Source of the DNA: an uncultured Chromatiaceae bacterium
GTDB lineage: Bacteria > Pseudomonadota > Gammaproteobacteria > DRLM01
Length of the DNA stretch: 58,410 bases
NCBI GenBank assembly: GCA_945787555.1
Contig: CALZJG010000031.1
Span: 1-58,410 of the forward strand
Direction of reading: 5' to 3'
Shown: positions 1 to 9,938 of the stretch, piece after piece
Layout: the number at the start of each line of letters is the position of its first letter
How positions within the stretch are numbered: position 1 is the stretch's first letter
Program-made: the position numbers and the translations under genes
The notes under the pieces: generated by a model
Databases searched by the model: none
The model's input: the letters and a program-made list of their open reading frames with translations, nothing else
Told to the model about the DNA's origin: nothing

Positions 1-110
1 AGCCAAGAGCCGTCAAACGACGACCTAAACCATATCCATTGCTAACCAAATCACGGCAGATCGCCAGGGAGGATGTTCGGAAATACGGTCATCCTAAGAA
101 GCTTAAGTAA
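1..110 (+). mobile_element. IS4-family transposase, C-terminal end only (partial)
   Basis: The plus-strand frame beginning at base 3 is open from the window edge to a TAA at 108-110. It encodes about 35 residues starting RAVKRRPKPYPLLTK and ending YGHPKKLK. The basic RAVKRRPKPYPLL block just before the stop is the recognisable C-terminal signature of IS4-family DDE transposases. The catalytic residues would lie left of the window, so whether the element is intact cannot be told. No later copy of this sequence was noticed in the window. The element's right end should lie a few bases past the stop, around gtggcattcgg at 111-121, but the matching left repeat is not visible. Confidence 0.62.
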
Positions 111-258
111 GTGGCATTCGGATCAGACACCAATCCAGCAATTCTTTGACGCGACCACCCCATCCAAACATCCATACCCAGTTTATCGTCTCACACATCG
201 ATTCCAGGGCAGATGAATGGCGCATCTTAATCAGACTGTCGGTGAAACCCCGGGCAGA
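111..258. other. Non-coding junction between IS remnant and lpxK
   Basis: These 148 bases lie between the transposase stop and the lpxK stop. I see no credible gene and no strong terminator hairpin. In many gammaproteobacteria lpxK is followed by ycaR/trm112-like and kdsB genes. They are absent here, so the insertion element may have replaced or separated them. That is an inference from family synteny. Confidence 0.4.
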
Positions 259-1269
259 TCAGTCCGATCCTGTTTTCTGTTTGTCTTCTGCCGTGATTCG
301 AGAAAGTACGGCAGCCAGGCGCTCGTCAAAAAGTGGGGAGAGGCGCGCCTCCACCGCCACACTCCACCAATGCGGCCGCGCGTAACGTCGGCATTTGACG
401 GCGTCCTTCTCGGTCATCAACACCGGCCATTCGTCGTCGAAGCGTAGGTCCTCACGACGAAAGGCGTGATGATCTGGAAAGGGATGCTCAATGACTTCCA
501 GGCCTTGTACACGCAAATGGTCGAAAAACCGCGCTGGGTTGCCGATACCGGCCACCGCATGCACGGGCGAACCGGCGAAGACTGCGAGATCACGCACCCG
601 ATCAGGATGGGCCAGGTTTTGCGCACGGCTGCCTTCCAACTGAAAACCACACTCGCCTTCGCGCGCCGCACCGTTGATGGCCACGACGTCCACCGAACGC
701 AAGCGCCGCACGGGCTCGCGCAATGGTCCGGCGGGCAGGCAGCGGCCGTTGCCATGCCGCCGCACCCCATCCACCACCGCGATTTCCACGTCGCGCGCCA
801 GGGCGTAATGTTGCAAGCCGTCATCGCTGATGATGATGTCGCAGCCTTGTTGCGATACCAATGCCTGTCCCGCCGCAACACGCTGCACGCACACGCTGAC
901 GGGACACTCCGCGCGACGCGCCATCAATACCGGCTCATCGCCGACTAACGCCGGATCGCTATCCGGCGTGACGGTCACGGCTGTCGTCGCGCCATCACCG
1001 CCATAGCCGCGGCTGACGATGCCCGGCACCCACCCCGCCGCGCGCAAATGGCGCGCCAGCCAGATCACCAAGGGTGTCTTGCCGGTGCCGCCTACGGCAA
1101 TGTTGCCGACAACAATGACCGGTACCGGCAAGCGTTGGCTGCGCATTAGGCCGATCTTGTAGGTGGCGCGACGCAACATCACGATCACCCAATACAACCA
1201 CCCCAAGGGGGCGAGCACGGCGCTTAGCGGACTGTCGCCATACCAAATGCGTTCATGGTCGAATTTCAT
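259..1269 (-). CDS. lpxK: Tetraacyldisaccharide 4'-kinase LpxK
   Basis: LpxK phosphorylates the 4' position of the tetraacyldisaccharide-1-phosphate intermediate to give lipid IVA. It acts at the inner face of the cytoplasmic membrane. The 336-residue length is normal. A membrane-associating N-terminal stretch (about residues 14-36) precedes the Walker A-like GGTGKTP (about residues 61-67), which in LpxK is preceded by PVPVIVVGNI. The mid-region ISDDGLQHY is a family hallmark, and EKDAVKC lies near the C-terminus. Its ATG overlaps the msbA stop by 4 bp (ATGA), indicating translational coupling. It is the last gene of the comEC-exbB-exbD-msbA-lpxK run. Confidence 0.96.
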   Translation of the reverse strand: MKFDHERIWYGDSPLSAVLAPLGWLYWVIVMLRRATYKIGLMRSQRLPVPVIVVGNIAVGGTGKTPLVIWLARHLRAAGWVPGIVSRGYGGDGATTAVTVTPDSDPALVGDEPVLMARRAECPVSVCVQRVAAGQALVSQQGCDIIISDDGLQHYALARDVEIAVVDGVRRHGNGRCLPAGPLREPVRRLRSVDVVAINGAAREGECGFQLEGSRAQNLAHPDRVRDLAVFAGSPVHAVAGIGNPARFFDHLRVQGLEVIEHPFPDHHAFRREDLRFDDEWPVLMTEKDAVKCRRYARPHWWSVAVEARLSPLFDERLAAVLSRITAEDKQKTGSD

Positions 1270-3068
1270 GACGAAGAAACGTGAACGCCTACCGTCGCGG
1301 TATCTTCCAGTGCGTCGGGTCGCTGGAACTGCAAGCGATGCAAGCTAGCGTAATGGCCGCCACGCTCCAGCAACTCAGCATGGCCACCCTGTTCGACGAT
1401 GCGGCCACTGTCCATGACCACAATGCGATCGGCATGTTCGATGGTGGACAAGCGATGCGCAATGACCAGCGTGGTGCGGTTACGCATCACTTCAGTGAGC
1501 GCAGCTTGAATGTAGCGCTCCGATTCCGTATCCAGCGCCGAGGTGGCTTCGTCCAGGATCAATATCGGGGCGTCCTTGAGCAAGGCGCGCGCGATGGCGA
1601 GACGCTGACGTTGGCCGCCGGATAGCAGCACACCATTCTCGCCGACCATGGTGTTGAGCCGCTCGGGCAGTTTGGCAATGAACTCCATGGCATGCGCCGC
1701 CGTCGCGGCGCGCACGATGTCCTCTTCTTGCACATCGCCCAAGGCACCGTAAGCGATGTTGCGTGCGATGCTGTCATTGAACAACACGACGTCCTGACCC
1801 ACCCAGGCGATTTGATCACGCAGACTGCGCAGGGTCAGTTCGCGTATATCGTGACCATCGATCAATATAGAACCCGCCGTCGGGTCATAAAAGCGCGGCA
1901 ATAAACTCACCAGAGTGGACTTGCCGCTACCCGAGCGCCCCACAATGGCCACGCTTTCGCCGGGCTTGATGTTGAGATTGATGTCACTCAACACTTTGCC
2001 CTTACTGGGGTCATAAGCAAAAGTGAGGGCGCGGAATTCCACCGCCCCCGCCGCTCGCCCCAATACGCCCGTGCCGGTGTCGGATTCGGCTTCGCTGTCC
2101 AGCAAACCGAAAATACTGTTCGCGGCGGCGATACCGCGTTGTATCTGCACGTTGACCGAGGTGAGGCGCTTCATGGGCGGCAACAACATCATCATGGCAG
2201 TAATGAACGACATGAAGGTGCCGGGGGTGATATTCTCCAACATCTCAGGACGTGTGGCGAAGTAAATGATGCCTGACAATGCCGTTGCGGCGATGAGCTG
2301 AATGAGATGCGTACTCATATTGCTCACCGCCACCAGCTTCATGTTTTGATGGCGATTGGTTTCATTGGCCCGAGCGAAATGCGCCGTTTCGTAATCCTGG
2401 CCGCCAAACGTCTTGATGACCCGATGACCTTCGACGGCTTCTTCCGCGACATGGGTTACATCGCCGATGGAAGTTTGTATCTTGCGGCTGACGGTACGAA
2501 ACCGCTTGCTCACTTTCCCCACGGCGTAGGCAATGGGCGGGCCGACCAGCAAAAACAAGGCAGTGAGCTGCCAGTTGAGATAAGCCAGCCAAGCAAGCAA
2601 CGCCAAGATGGTGAAGGTGTCTCGCACTAGAATGGTAATGGCGTTGGTACCCGCTTGCGCAATTTGCTCCACATCGAATATCAACTTGGCAATGAGTTGC
2701 CCAGAGGAAGTCTGATCGTACTGGCGAGTCGGCAGACGTAACATTTGTTGAAACATTTCGCGCCGCATGTCCCGGATCAAATTGCGCCCCACCCAGCTCA
2801 TGCCGTAGGTGGAGATGAAACCCATCACGCCGCGCAGCAAGAACAGCCCGATGATGAGCACCGGAATCATCGCGATGACATCGGGATCACGATCGACGAA
2901 GCTGCCGTCCAACATGGGCTTCATCAAGGCCGCAAAACCGGCGTCGGTACCGGCGTAGATGATCATCGCCAGGATAGAAACGGCGAAGCCTTTCCAATAG
3001 GGCTTGGTGTAGCGCAGCAGACGACGGTACAGCGCGGCCACGCCGGTGATATCGCGGGACTCGTTCAT
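1266..3068 (-). CDS. msbA: Lipid A export ABC transporter MsbA
   Basis: MsbA is an inner-membrane homodimeric half-transporter that flips core lipid A to the periplasmic leaflet. The 600-residue length is typical. About residues 15-310 form a six-helix ABC type-1 transmembrane domain. The nucleotide-binding domain follows, with Walker A GRSGSGKST, Q-loop VGQDVVLFN, signature LSGGQRQRLAIARAL, Walker B ILILDEATSALD and the H-loop in VIAHRLST. It starts 1 bp after the exbD stop and overlaps lpxK by 4 bp. Assignment to MsbA rather than another exporter rests on the lpxK partner and overall similarity. Confidence 0.95.
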   Translation of the reverse strand: MNESRDITGVAALYRRLLRYTKPYWKGFAVSILAMIIYAGTDAGFAALMKPMLDGSFVDRDPDVIAMIPVLIIGLFLLRGVMGFISTYGMSWVGRNLIRDMRREMFQQMLRLPTRQYDQTSSGQLIAKLIFDVEQIAQAGTNAITILVRDTFTILALLAWLAYLNWQLTALFLLVGPPIAYAVGKVSKRFRTVSRKIQTSIGDVTHVAEEAVEGHRVIKTFGGQDYETAHFARANETNRHQNMKLVAVSNMSTHLIQLIAATALSGIIYFATRPEMLENITPGTFMSFITAMMMLLPPMKRLTSVNVQIQRGIAAANSIFGLLDSEAESDTGTGVLGRAAGAVEFRALTFAYDPSKGKVLSDINLNIKPGESVAIVGRSGSGKSTLVSLLPRFYDPTAGSILIDGHDIRELTLRSLRDQIAWVGQDVVLFNDSIARNIAYGALGDVQEEDIVRAATAAHAMEFIAKLPERLNTMVGENGVLLSGGQRQRLAIARALLKDAPILILDEATSALDTESERYIQAALTEVMRNRTTLVIAHRLSTIEHADRIVVMDSGRIVEQGGHAELLERGGHYASLHRLQFQRPDALEDTATVGVHVSSS

Positions 3069-3069
3069 G

Positions 3070-3492
3070 TCAGGGGGTGTCTCGTTGCGTCTGAGTCGCG
3101 ATGGACAGATGCATGAAGCCGAGCTGCCGCACTACGTCCATCGCTGTCACCACGGCTTGATGCGGCGTGTTGGCGTCGGCGCTGATAATCAGCGGCGGAT
3201 CCTCACGATCGCTCGCCGCCAGTTTCACCGCGCGTTTCAACGTGGCCGCTTGGGTGTTGACGACTTCACGATTGTTCACGTAGTAGCGGCCCTGCGCATC
3301 GATGGCGATGGTGAGCGGATCGTCCTTGGCCGTCGACAGGTCCGTGCTGGCCTTGGGCAGGTTAACGCTGATTTCGTTTTGACGATTGAAGGTAGTGGAG
3401 ACCATAAAAAAGATCAACAATAGGAACACCACGTCTATCAATGGTGTGAGGTTCACATCGGGATCATTGCGGCGAAATTTACGCAGGTTCAC
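3070..3492 (-). CDS. exbD: ExbD/TolR-family biopolymer transport protein
   Basis: A 140-residue ExbD/TolR protein with a short cytosolic N-terminus and one transmembrane helix (about residues 17-33). The family-defining Asp lies at its start, in the motif NLTPLIDVVFLLLIFFM. The rest is a periplasmic domain. With ExbB it forms a proton-driven motor that energises an outer-membrane or export process. The ATG overlaps the exbB stop by 4 bp. The position between comEC/exbB and msbA/lpxK is a common gammaproteobacterial arrangement. No TonB gene is nearby, so the energised partner is unknown. Confidence 0.92.
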   Translation of the reverse strand: MNLRKFRRNDPDVNLTPLIDVVFLLLIFFMVSTTFNRQNEISVNLPKASTDLSTAKDDPLTIAIDAQGRYYVNNREVVNTQAATLKRAVKLAASDREDPPLIISADANTPHQAVVTAMDVVRQLGFMHLSIATQTQRDTP

Positions 3493-4124
3493 GCGAGGTT
3501 ATCCTCACCCGTGTCACGTTCACGCTCGCCGTGCAGTATCTCTACCATTTTAAGCGCTTCCTGTTCCATGCTCGCGACCAACTCATCCACCTTGCGTTGG
3601 AAATAGCGATAGAACATCAAGCTGGGGATGGCCACGGTGAGACCAGTGGCGGTGGTTATCAAGGCCTCGGAGATACCGCCCGCCAGTTCGGTGGGATCAC
3701 CAACCCCGGCGGTGGTGATCGTGGTGAACACGGTAATCATGCCCAACACGGTGCCCAACAAACCGAGCAAGGGTGTGATGGATGCGATCGTGCCCAGTGT
3801 GTTGAGAAAACGTTCCAGTTCCAGCACCACATGGCGTCCTGCTTCCTCGATGCTTTCCTTCATGATTTCGCGACTGTAACGCCGATTTATCAAACCGGCG
3901 GCGAGGATGCGCCCCAGCGGCGAGGTAGCGCGTAAACTCGTGATTTGCGCCGGGTCGAGATTGCCATTTTTGGCCCATTCCCAAACTTGATTAACCAAAT
4001 TTCGGGGACAGATCCGCTGACGACGCAAGGACCAAAAGCGCTCGGCCGTAATGCCCAGCGCTGCCACCGAACACAATAGTATGGGCAACATGACCCAACC
4101 ACCCGCTTTAATGATTTCGAACAC
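3489..4124 (-). CDS. exbB: ExbB/TolQ/MotA-family proton channel protein
   Basis: A 211-residue inner-membrane proton-channel protein. The first helix is residues 10-28 (VMLPILLCSVAALGITAE). Helices two and three sit in the conserved block with SITPLLGLLGTVLGMI and GISEALITTATGLTVAIPS. Those segments hold the MotA/TolQ/ExbB proton-channel signature. It partners the overlapping exbD. A 51-bp gap separates its start from the comEC stop, so it may have its own promoter or be read through from comEC. TolQ is an alternative label, but the absence of tolA/tolB nearby favours ExbB. Confidence 0.93.
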   Translation of the reverse strand: MFEIIKAGGWVMLPILLCSVAALGITAERFWSLRRQRICPRNLVNQVWEWAKNGNLDPAQITSLRATSPLGRILAAGLINRRYSREIMKESIEEAGRHVVLELERFLNTLGTIASITPLLGLLGTVLGMITVFTTITTAGVGDPTELAGGISEALITTATGLTVAIPSLMFYRYFQRKVDELVASMEQEALKMVEILHGERERDTGEDNLA

Positions 4125-4175
4125 GTGCTGGGTAATCCTTAGGTTGAGATAAAAAATTCTCTCTGAATCAAGCCG

Positions 4176-6518
4176 CTAATGATACTGATTTGGCCCGGCC
4201 ACCGAAAGTCGGCTGTGCCAATAACGCTGCTGCACTATTCGCTGGCGCACCGGTGGGGGGGGTGGGGTAGCGCCCAAGCGTAGGCTGATTGCACCATCAC
4301 GGGCGGAATCCAGCGCCACCGCCCCCGCCCTCGCGTAGCGCGCTGCCACCACTTCTTTCGGGAATCCGTAGCGATTGCGATAGCCGACAGGGAACAACAC
4401 ATAACGCGGTCGTACTGCGGCGACAAATCCGGGCGTGGAGGACGTCTTACTGCCGTGATGCGGCGCGACCAGCACCTCGGCCGCCAAGTCTCGCGACCGG
4501 GTGGCCAGCAATTTGCGCTCGCTGCGCGCCTCGATGTCGCCGCTGAGCAGTAGTCGTTGCCCACCCGCGGACACCCGCAGCACGCAAGACGCGTCATTAC
4601 CCTGCCCGGCCTCGCGTGCGGTCGGGTAGAGCATCTCGAAGTCGACGTTGTCCCAGTGCCAGCGTTGACCGGCACGACACCATTGCGCACCCGCCAATCG
4701 CTCCGGCACGCTACTGAATATCTTTGCGACCGGCATACCCGCCAATACCGCCGCCGCACCACCCAGGTGGTCGTTGTCGCCGTGACTGACCACCAATACA
4801 TCGATATCGCGCACACCAGCGTAGCGCAGATAAGGCAAGACGGCGGCCGCTCCGCTATCGAACCGCTCGCTGTAACGCGGGCCGGTATCGTAGACCAAGG
4901 TGTGATTGCGGGTACGCACGACAGCGGCGAGGCCTTGACCCACATCCAGCATCGTGAACCAGGCCTCGCCGGTGGGAGGACGTGGCGGCAGCGCCAGAAA
5001 CAACGGCAACACCAGTACCACGCCCAACAGCCGGGTCGAAAGTCCACGCGGCGCCAACAAACACAGCACCCCCAGCATCCCCGGCAATAGCGTCCAAACC
5101 GGCGGCGCATGCTGCCACCACCAGGCCAATTTCCAGCGCTGCATGCTCTCCAGCAACGGCCATAGCAAAGCCATGGCGCCATTGGCCAAAACCAGCAATT
5201 CCGCCCCCAGGGTCGGCGCGACGCTGATTGCGGCGGCCCCCACTAATGACAAGGGGACGACCACCAAACTCACCCACGGTACGGCGATGAGATTAGCGAG
5301 CGGGGCGACCAATGACACCTGCTGAAACAACAACAGGGTCAGCGGCAGCAAGCCTAAGACCACCACCAGCTGGACCCGCCCCCATGAGCGCCACCCGCCA
5401 CGCCGCCCGGTACGAGAGAAGAAGGCGTAGACGATAGCCACCACTGCGCCGAAGGACAACCAAAAGCCCGCCTCAATGACAGCCAGCGGATCCCACATCA
5501 GCACCACCAGTAGGGCCCAAGCCAGGGTGTGAAAAGGACGTATCTCACGTTGTGCCAGCACACTCAACAACACCACGGCCAGCATTACCAAGGCGCGCTG
5601 GGTAGGTACGGCAAAACCTGCCATGGCCGCATACCCCGCTGCCGCAAGTAACGCCGCGACTGCACCGGCCTTGGCGGCGGGCCAGCGTAATGCAGCAGCG
5701 GGCCACCTGGCCCAAGCATGCCGCACTATCAACAGGGCCAAGCCCGCGATGAGCCCCACATGCAGACCGGATATGGCCACCAGATGATTCGTGCCGGTTT
5801 GCAGCAAAGTATCCCATTGCTGGACCGGAATATGGCGCCGCTCACCCACCGCCAGCGCTTCTATGACGCCCGCATGTGCACTCCCGGGCAGTGCCTGCTG
5901 GATAGCCTCAGCGATGGCATGACGCCAACGGGGTATCGCGTAACCTGCCGACTCGACGGCAAGGCGCTCATTGCTCGCCTGCGCGCGCACATAACCGCTG
6001 GCGCGCAGGCGATGGCGAAACATCCATGCTTCATAATCGAAGCCGCCGGGATTCAGCATGGCGTGGGGTCGTTTCAGGCGCACCGTCAGTTGCCAAGTCT
6101 CGCCTGGCGTCAACGCCGGTGCGGCGTCGTACCAACTCAATACCACCCGTCCCGGCGCCGGCCAGAGACGCTCGCCGTCGCGCAATTCAATGACATCGAA
6201 CTGAAAACGCGTGCGCCGGACGTCACTTTGCGGCAAAGAGGCGATGACGCCGACCACGCTCACATCACGACCTTCCAATGCGCCGGGCAAGCCGGTACTC
6301 AATAAGTGGTGCGCCGAGGCCACCGCCCACAGAAAACCGACCAGAGCATAAGCGGGAAGCCTCAGCCAGGCGATTCGCCATGCCAGCCATAAGGCCGGCA
6401 ACGCAGCCAAACACCAAAGAAGATCAGGCAAGACAGGCAATTGTTGCGCGACAACCATGCCGGTCAGCAGCGCCAACACGCTCAGGCCCATGCTGCGCGT
6501 CGCCAAAAAACTATGCAT
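4176..6518 (-). CDS. comEC: ComEC/Rec2-family DNA internalisation protein
   Basis: A 780-residue ComEC/Rec2 protein, the inner-membrane channel through which transforming single-stranded DNA enters the cytoplasm. The order is two N-terminal membrane helices, a DUF4131-type domain (about residues 30-200) and a multi-helix Competence domain beginning near LVAISGLHVGLIAGL. A C-terminal metallo-beta-lactamase domain carries SHGDNDHLGG and APHHGSKTSS, so the metal ligands look intact. The start is uncertain: ATG at 6518 gives MHSFLATRS, and an in-frame ATG at 6491 gives MGLSVLALL. Neither has a clear Shine-Dalgarno. It is divergent from the DUF2062 gene and leads the minus-strand run into exbB. 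Confidence 0.94.
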   Translation of the reverse strand: MHSFLATRSMGLSVLALLTGMVVAQQLPVLPDLLWCLAALPALWLAWRIAWLRLPAYALVGFLWAVASAHHLLSTGLPGALEGRDVSVVGVIASLPQSDVRRTRFQFDVIELRDGERLWPAPGRVVLSWYDAAPALTPGETWQLTVRLKRPHAMLNPGGFDYEAWMFRHRLRASGYVRAQASNERLAVESAGYAIPRWRHAIAEAIQQALPGSAHAGVIEALAVGERRHIPVQQWDTLLQTGTNHLVAISGLHVGLIAGLALLIVRHAWARWPAAALRWPAAKAGAVAALLAAAGYAAMAGFAVPTQRALVMLAVVLLSVLAQREIRPFHTLAWALLVVLMWDPLAVIEAGFWLSFGAVVAIVYAFFSRTGRRGGWRSWGRVQLVVVLGLLPLTLLLFQQVSLVAPLANLIAVPWVSLVVVPLSLVGAAAISVAPTLGAELLVLANGAMALLWPLLESMQRWKLAWWWQHAPPVWTLLPGMLGVLCLLAPRGLSTRLLGVVLVLPLFLALPPRPPTGEAWFTMLDVGQGLAAVVRTRNHTLVYDTGPRYSERFDSGAAAVLPYLRYAGVRDIDVLVVSHGDNDHLGGAAAVLAGMPVAKIFSSVPERLAGAQWCRAGQRWHWDNVDFEMLYPTAREAGQGNDASCVLRVSAGGQRLLLSGDIEARSERKLLATRSRDLAAEVLVAPHHGSKTSSTPGFVAAVRPRYVLFPVGYRNRYGFPKEVVAARYARAGAVALDSARDGAISLRLGATPPPPPVRQRIVQQRYWHSRLSVAGPNQYH

Positions 6519-6552
6519 AATGGCCTATCAGCACCGTCGCGTTGGAATCACC

Positions 6553-7086
6553 GTGCCGAAACGGATCATCAAACGCTATTTGCCCGATCATCGCAAGATA
6601 CGCGACCATAGGCATTTGCGCTGGTTGGGTAATCTGCTGCACGACCCCAATCTCTGGCATCTCAATCGTCGCTCCGTTTCGGGCGCTTTCTCGGTGGGAT
6701 TGTTCTGCGCTTTTATGCCCATCCCTTTTCAAATGGTGCTAGCGGCTTTTTTGGCCATACCCGCGCGTGTCAATCTCCCCATCTCTGCCGGGCTGGTATG
6801 GATCACCAATCCGGTCACCATGCCGCCGATGTTCTATTTCGCCTACAAACTCGGGGCATGGTTGCTGGATGTGGAGGTCCAACAACACTTGCAATTCGAG
6901 ATGTCGGTGGCATGGATGATGTCCGAGCTGGCGCTGATCTGGCAACCCTTTCTATTGGGCAGCCTAATTTTGGCGACGGGGAGCGCGGTGGTAGGAAATC
7001 TCTTGGTGCGAGCGCTGTGGCGCATGCACATCATCCGCTACATCAAGCAGAAACGCCTCAAGCGTAAGCGCATATCAGTGCTGTGA
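6553..7086 (+). CDS. DUF2062 membrane protein
   Basis: A DUF2062-family inner-membrane protein of unknown biochemical role. GTG at 6553 gives the usual family N-terminus ([12 protein letters not shown]) and 177 residues. An upstream in-frame ATG at 6520 would add 11 residues and sit one base from the comEC ATG. A basic N-terminus and the block [18 protein letters not shown] are followed by two or three hydrophobic segments (about residues 50-90 and 125-150). It is convergent with lolD, and the two stops overlap by 12 bp. Family position beside lolCD/comEC is common in gammaproteobacteria, hinting at an envelope role. Confidence 0.85.
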   Translation: MPKRIIKRYLPDHRKIRDHRHLRWLGNLLHDPNLWHLNRRSVSGAFSVGLFCAFMPIPFQMVLAAFLAIPARVNLPISAGLVWITNPVTMPPMFYFAYKLGAWLLDVEVQQHLQFEMSVAWMMSELALIWQPFLLGSLILATGSAVVGNLLVRALWRMHIIRYIKQKRLKRKRISVL

Positions 7087-7767
7087 TTCAGTGCGCAGAA
7101 TGCCCCGATCCAGATGCAGCGTGCGATCCATGCGCGCCGCCAAACGCGGGTCATGGGTGACTACGATGAAACTGGTCCCGTAGAGACGGTTGAGTTCCAG
7201 CATCAGCTGATAAACACTGTCGGCGGTTTTGTAATCCAGATTGCCGGTCGGCTCATCGGCCAGCACGCACGCCGGCTCGGTGACTAAAGCGCGCGCTACC
7301 GCCGCACGTTGCCGCTCACCGCCCGACAACTCACCCGGCTTGTGATGCAAACGCCCACCCAGCCCCACTTTCTCCAATATCGGGATCGCCTTGGCCTTGG
7401 CATCATCGCCCGCGACACCGCGTATCAGCAACGGCATGCAGACGTTTTCCAAGGCGGTGAATTCGGGCAGCAGATGATGGAATTGATAGACGAATCCCAA
7501 GGCGCGGTTGCGCAAGCGCCCCCGCTGCACTGTGTTCAAGTTCGCCATGTTTTTGCCGTCCACCCAAACCTCACCTTTACTAGGCACGTCCAAACCGCCC
7601 AGCAAATGCAAGAGCGTGCTCTTGCCTGAACCGGAGCTGCCGATGATGGCGACTCGTTCACCCCGCGCGATGTCCAGACTCACATCGGTAAGCACGTCCA
7701 CAGCGGACGGTCCCTCGGTGTAGGTCTTGGCCAGATGGCGGCAGCGGATGACGCTCTCGTCACTCAT
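7075..7767 (-). CDS. lolD: Lipoprotein-releasing system ATPase LolD
   Basis: A 230-residue ABC ATPase that powers release of outer-membrane lipoproteins from the inner membrane to LolA. It has Walker [10 protein letters not shown], a Q-loop in [18 protein letters not shown] (a LolD hallmark), signature [15 protein letters not shown], Walker [12 protein letters not shown] and the H-loop VVTHD. I chose the ATG at 7767 (MSDESVIRC) because the longer upstream frame is only the shadow of lolC. This ATG overlaps the lolC stop by 8 bp, the usual coupling. Confidence 0.95.
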   Translation of the reverse strand: MSDESVIRCRHLAKTYTEGPSAVDVLTDVSLDIARGERVAIIGSSGSGKSTLLHLLGGLDVPSKGEVWVDGKNMANLNTVQRGRLRNRALGFVYQFHHLLPEFTALENVCMPLLIRGVAGDDAKAKAIPILEKVGLGGRLHHKPGELSGGERQRAAVARALVTEPACVLADEPTGNLDYKTADSVYQLMLELNRLYGTSFIVVTHDPRLAARMDRTLHLDRGILRTESQH

Positions 7768-9007
7768 AACGCAAGGCCTCGGCGGGTTGGGTGCGCGAGG
7801 CGCGCCAGGCTGGATAAATGGTGGCGAACAGGCTGATGAAGAACGACACGCCGCAGATCTTGAATACGTCGTTCCAATGCATATCCGAGGGGAGGTCACT
7901 GATGTAGTACACATCAGCAGAAAGGAATTCGACGCTAAATAGGCGCTCGATGGCCGGCACGATGGTCTCGACGTTGAGCGCCAAGGATACCCCGCCCATG
8001 CCACCCAACAATGTGCCCACGACGCCGATTACGGTACCTTGAATGATGAAAATACTCATGATGCTGAGCGGCGTCGCCCCCAGCGTACGCAGCACGGCGA
8101 TATCTGCTTCCTTGTCGCGCACCATCATCACCAAGGTAGAGACGATATTGAACGCCGCCACCGCGACGATGAGCAGCAGAATGATGAACATGACGGTCTT
8201 TTCAGTTTGCACGGCGCGGAAGAAGTTGACGTGCTGACGCGTCCAATCACTGACTGCGAAGCCGGGCGGCAATTCAGTGAGCAAGGTCCGGGTGAGCTGT
8301 GGCGCACGGAACATGTCATCGAGTTTCAAACGCACGCCGCTGACGCGATCATCGAGGCGAAACAACTTGGCAGCATCCTGGATATGCATCAACGCCAGCG
8401 CACTATCGTATTCATACATACCAACTTCGAAAACGCCCACCACAGTAAAACGTTTCATGCGCGGCAAGATCCCCGCCGGTGTCACGTTCGCCTGCGGCAC
8501 GATCAACGTGATCTTATCGCCGGTCCAGGCACCGAGCGTCAGTGCCAACTCCTTGCCCAAGATGATGCCGAAATCACCGGGCAAGAGATTGCCCATCTGA
8601 CCGGCGATCATTTTCTCACCAATGTCGGAGACTGCGCTTTCCCGCTGCGGCAGAATGCCGCGTATCAATGTACCGTTGACACCGGCATCGGTGCTGAGCA
8701 TGCCTTCACCCGCGACATAAGGCGCAGCACCGACGATGTCGGGATACTTGTCCAGCAGCATTTCGACGCGCTGCCAATCGGCGAGGGTGCCGTCATTGCC
8801 CGTCACGGTGGCATGTGACACCACACTCAAGATACGCGCACGCAATTCCTTCTCGAAACCGTTCATCACCGACAATACGGTAATGAGCGCCGTCACGCCC
8901 AAGGCGATTCCCAGCATGGAAATCAGGGCGATGAAGGAGATGAAATGATTGCGGCGCTTGGCGCGGGTATAGCGCAGGCCAACGAACAATTCCAGAGGTC
9001 TAAACAT
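7760..9007 (-). CDS. lolC: Lipoprotein-releasing system permease LolC/LolE
   Basis: A 415-residue FtsX-type permease, the membrane partner of LolD. It has an N-terminal helix (about residues 22-45, [21 protein letters not shown]), a large periplasmic domain to about residue 265, then three helices ending with [30 protein letters not shown], the family C-terminus. Only one permease gene is present, so the transporter is probably the LolF-like arrangement (one permease type) rather than the E. coli LolC+LolE heterodimer. The upstream 100 bp to rluB is probably the promoter region. Confidence 0.93.
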   Translation of the reverse strand: MFRPLELFVGLRYTRAKRRNHFISFIALISMLGIALGVTALITVLSVMNGFEKELRARILSVVSHATVTGNDGTLADWQRVEMLLDKYPDIVGAAPYVAGEGMLSTDAGVNGTLIRGILPQRESAVSDIGEKMIAGQMGNLLPGDFGIILGKELALTLGAWTGDKITLIVPQANVTPAGILPRMKRFTVVGVFEVGMYEYDSALALMHIQDAAKLFRLDDRVSGVRLKLDDMFRAPQLTRTLLTELPPGFAVSDWTRQHVNFFRAVQTEKTVMFIILLLIVAVAAFNIVSTLVMMVRDKEADIAVLRTLGATPLSIMSIFIIQGTVIGVVGTLLGGMGGVSLALNVETIVPAIERLFSVEFLSADVYYISDLPSDMHWNDVFKICGVSFFISLFATIYPAWRASRTQPAEALRYE

Positions 9008-9107
9008 GGCGGTGCATTAAACCACACTTGCACGAGACGTGCTCGCGTCCTCGCGCACTAAGTCTCCATCGCATGAACATAAATTCCCTCGCCCACCCTG
9101 CCGATCA

Positions 9108-9929
9108 TTAGCGCCGCACGGAACGGCGCGGTTTGTTGCCGGGGCGACGTGTATCGCGCCGCGTTCGTGACGGTGACGTGGCCGGTTGGGGAATCGGCAT
9201 GCTGGCGGCCTCTAGCAATTGATTGATCTCACCCTCGCTTAGCTCACGGCTGGTGCCGGGACGCAATTCGCGGTGCAGGCGGATGGGACCATAGCGTACG
9301 CGGATCAAGCGGCTGACCATTACGCCCTGCGATTCCCACAGACGCCGCACTTCGCGGCGCCGCCCTTCGCGTAGCGTGACGTGATACCAGTGATTGCTGC
9401 CCTCGCCGCCTGCATCGACGATGGTCTCGAAATGAGCGTGACCGTCTTCCAGTACCACCCCCTCGCGCAAGCGCGCTAGCATCGCGGCGTCCACCTCGCC
9501 CTTGATGCGCACGGCATATTCGCGCTCGATACCAGCCGAGGGATGCATGAGGCGATGCGCCAACTCACCGTCGGTGGTGAACAACAGCAAGCCCAAGGTG
9601 GTGACGTCGAGACGGCCGACATTGACCCAACGTCCGACGGACAAACGCGGCAACCGATCAAACACCGTGGCGCGTCCATCGGCGTCGGTACGCGCGCACA
9701 CTTCACCATAAGGTTTGTGATAGGCCAATACGCGCCGCGGGATCTCGCTGGCGCTTTGCGCCTTGAGTGGTTTGCCGTCCAGCGCAATGGCATCTTGAGC
9801 TTCAACGCTGGCGCCCAATTGAGCGACCTTGCCGTTGATGCTCACGCGACCGGCGCGTATCCACCCTTCGATTTCACGCCGCGAACCGTGGCCGGCTCGC
9901 GCCAACACTTTCTGCACTCTTTCCGCCAT
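9108..9929 (-). CDS. rluB: 23S rRNA pseudouridine synthase RluB
   Basis: RluB converts U2605 (E. coli numbering) of 23S rRNA to pseudouridine. The 273-residue protein begins with an S4 RNA-binding domain (ERVQKVLARAGHGSRREIEGWI) and continues with the RsuA/RluB/E/F catalytic domain. The catalytic Asp is in GRLDVTTLGLLLFT, followed by ELAHRLMHP. The C-terminus is a short basic tail rich in Arg and Pro. It lies 9 bp after scpB at the end of the rnm-yciO-trpS-scpA-scpB-rluB run, the order typical of gammaproteobacteria, which favours RluB over RsuA or RluE/F. Confidence 0.94.
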   Translation of the reverse strand: MAERVQKVLARAGHGSRREIEGWIRAGRVSINGKVAQLGASVEAQDAIALDGKPLKAQSASEIPRRVLAYHKPYGEVCARTDADGRATVFDRLPRLSVGRWVNVGRLDVTTLGLLLFTTDGELAHRLMHPSAGIEREYAVRIKGEVDAAMLARLREGVVLEDGHAHFETIVDAGGEGSNHWYHVTLREGRRREVRRLWESQGVMVSRLIRVRYGPIRLHRELRPGTSRELSEGEINQLLEAASMPIPQPATSPSRTRRDTRRPGNKPRRSVRR

Positions 9930-9938
9930 GGGGTTTGC

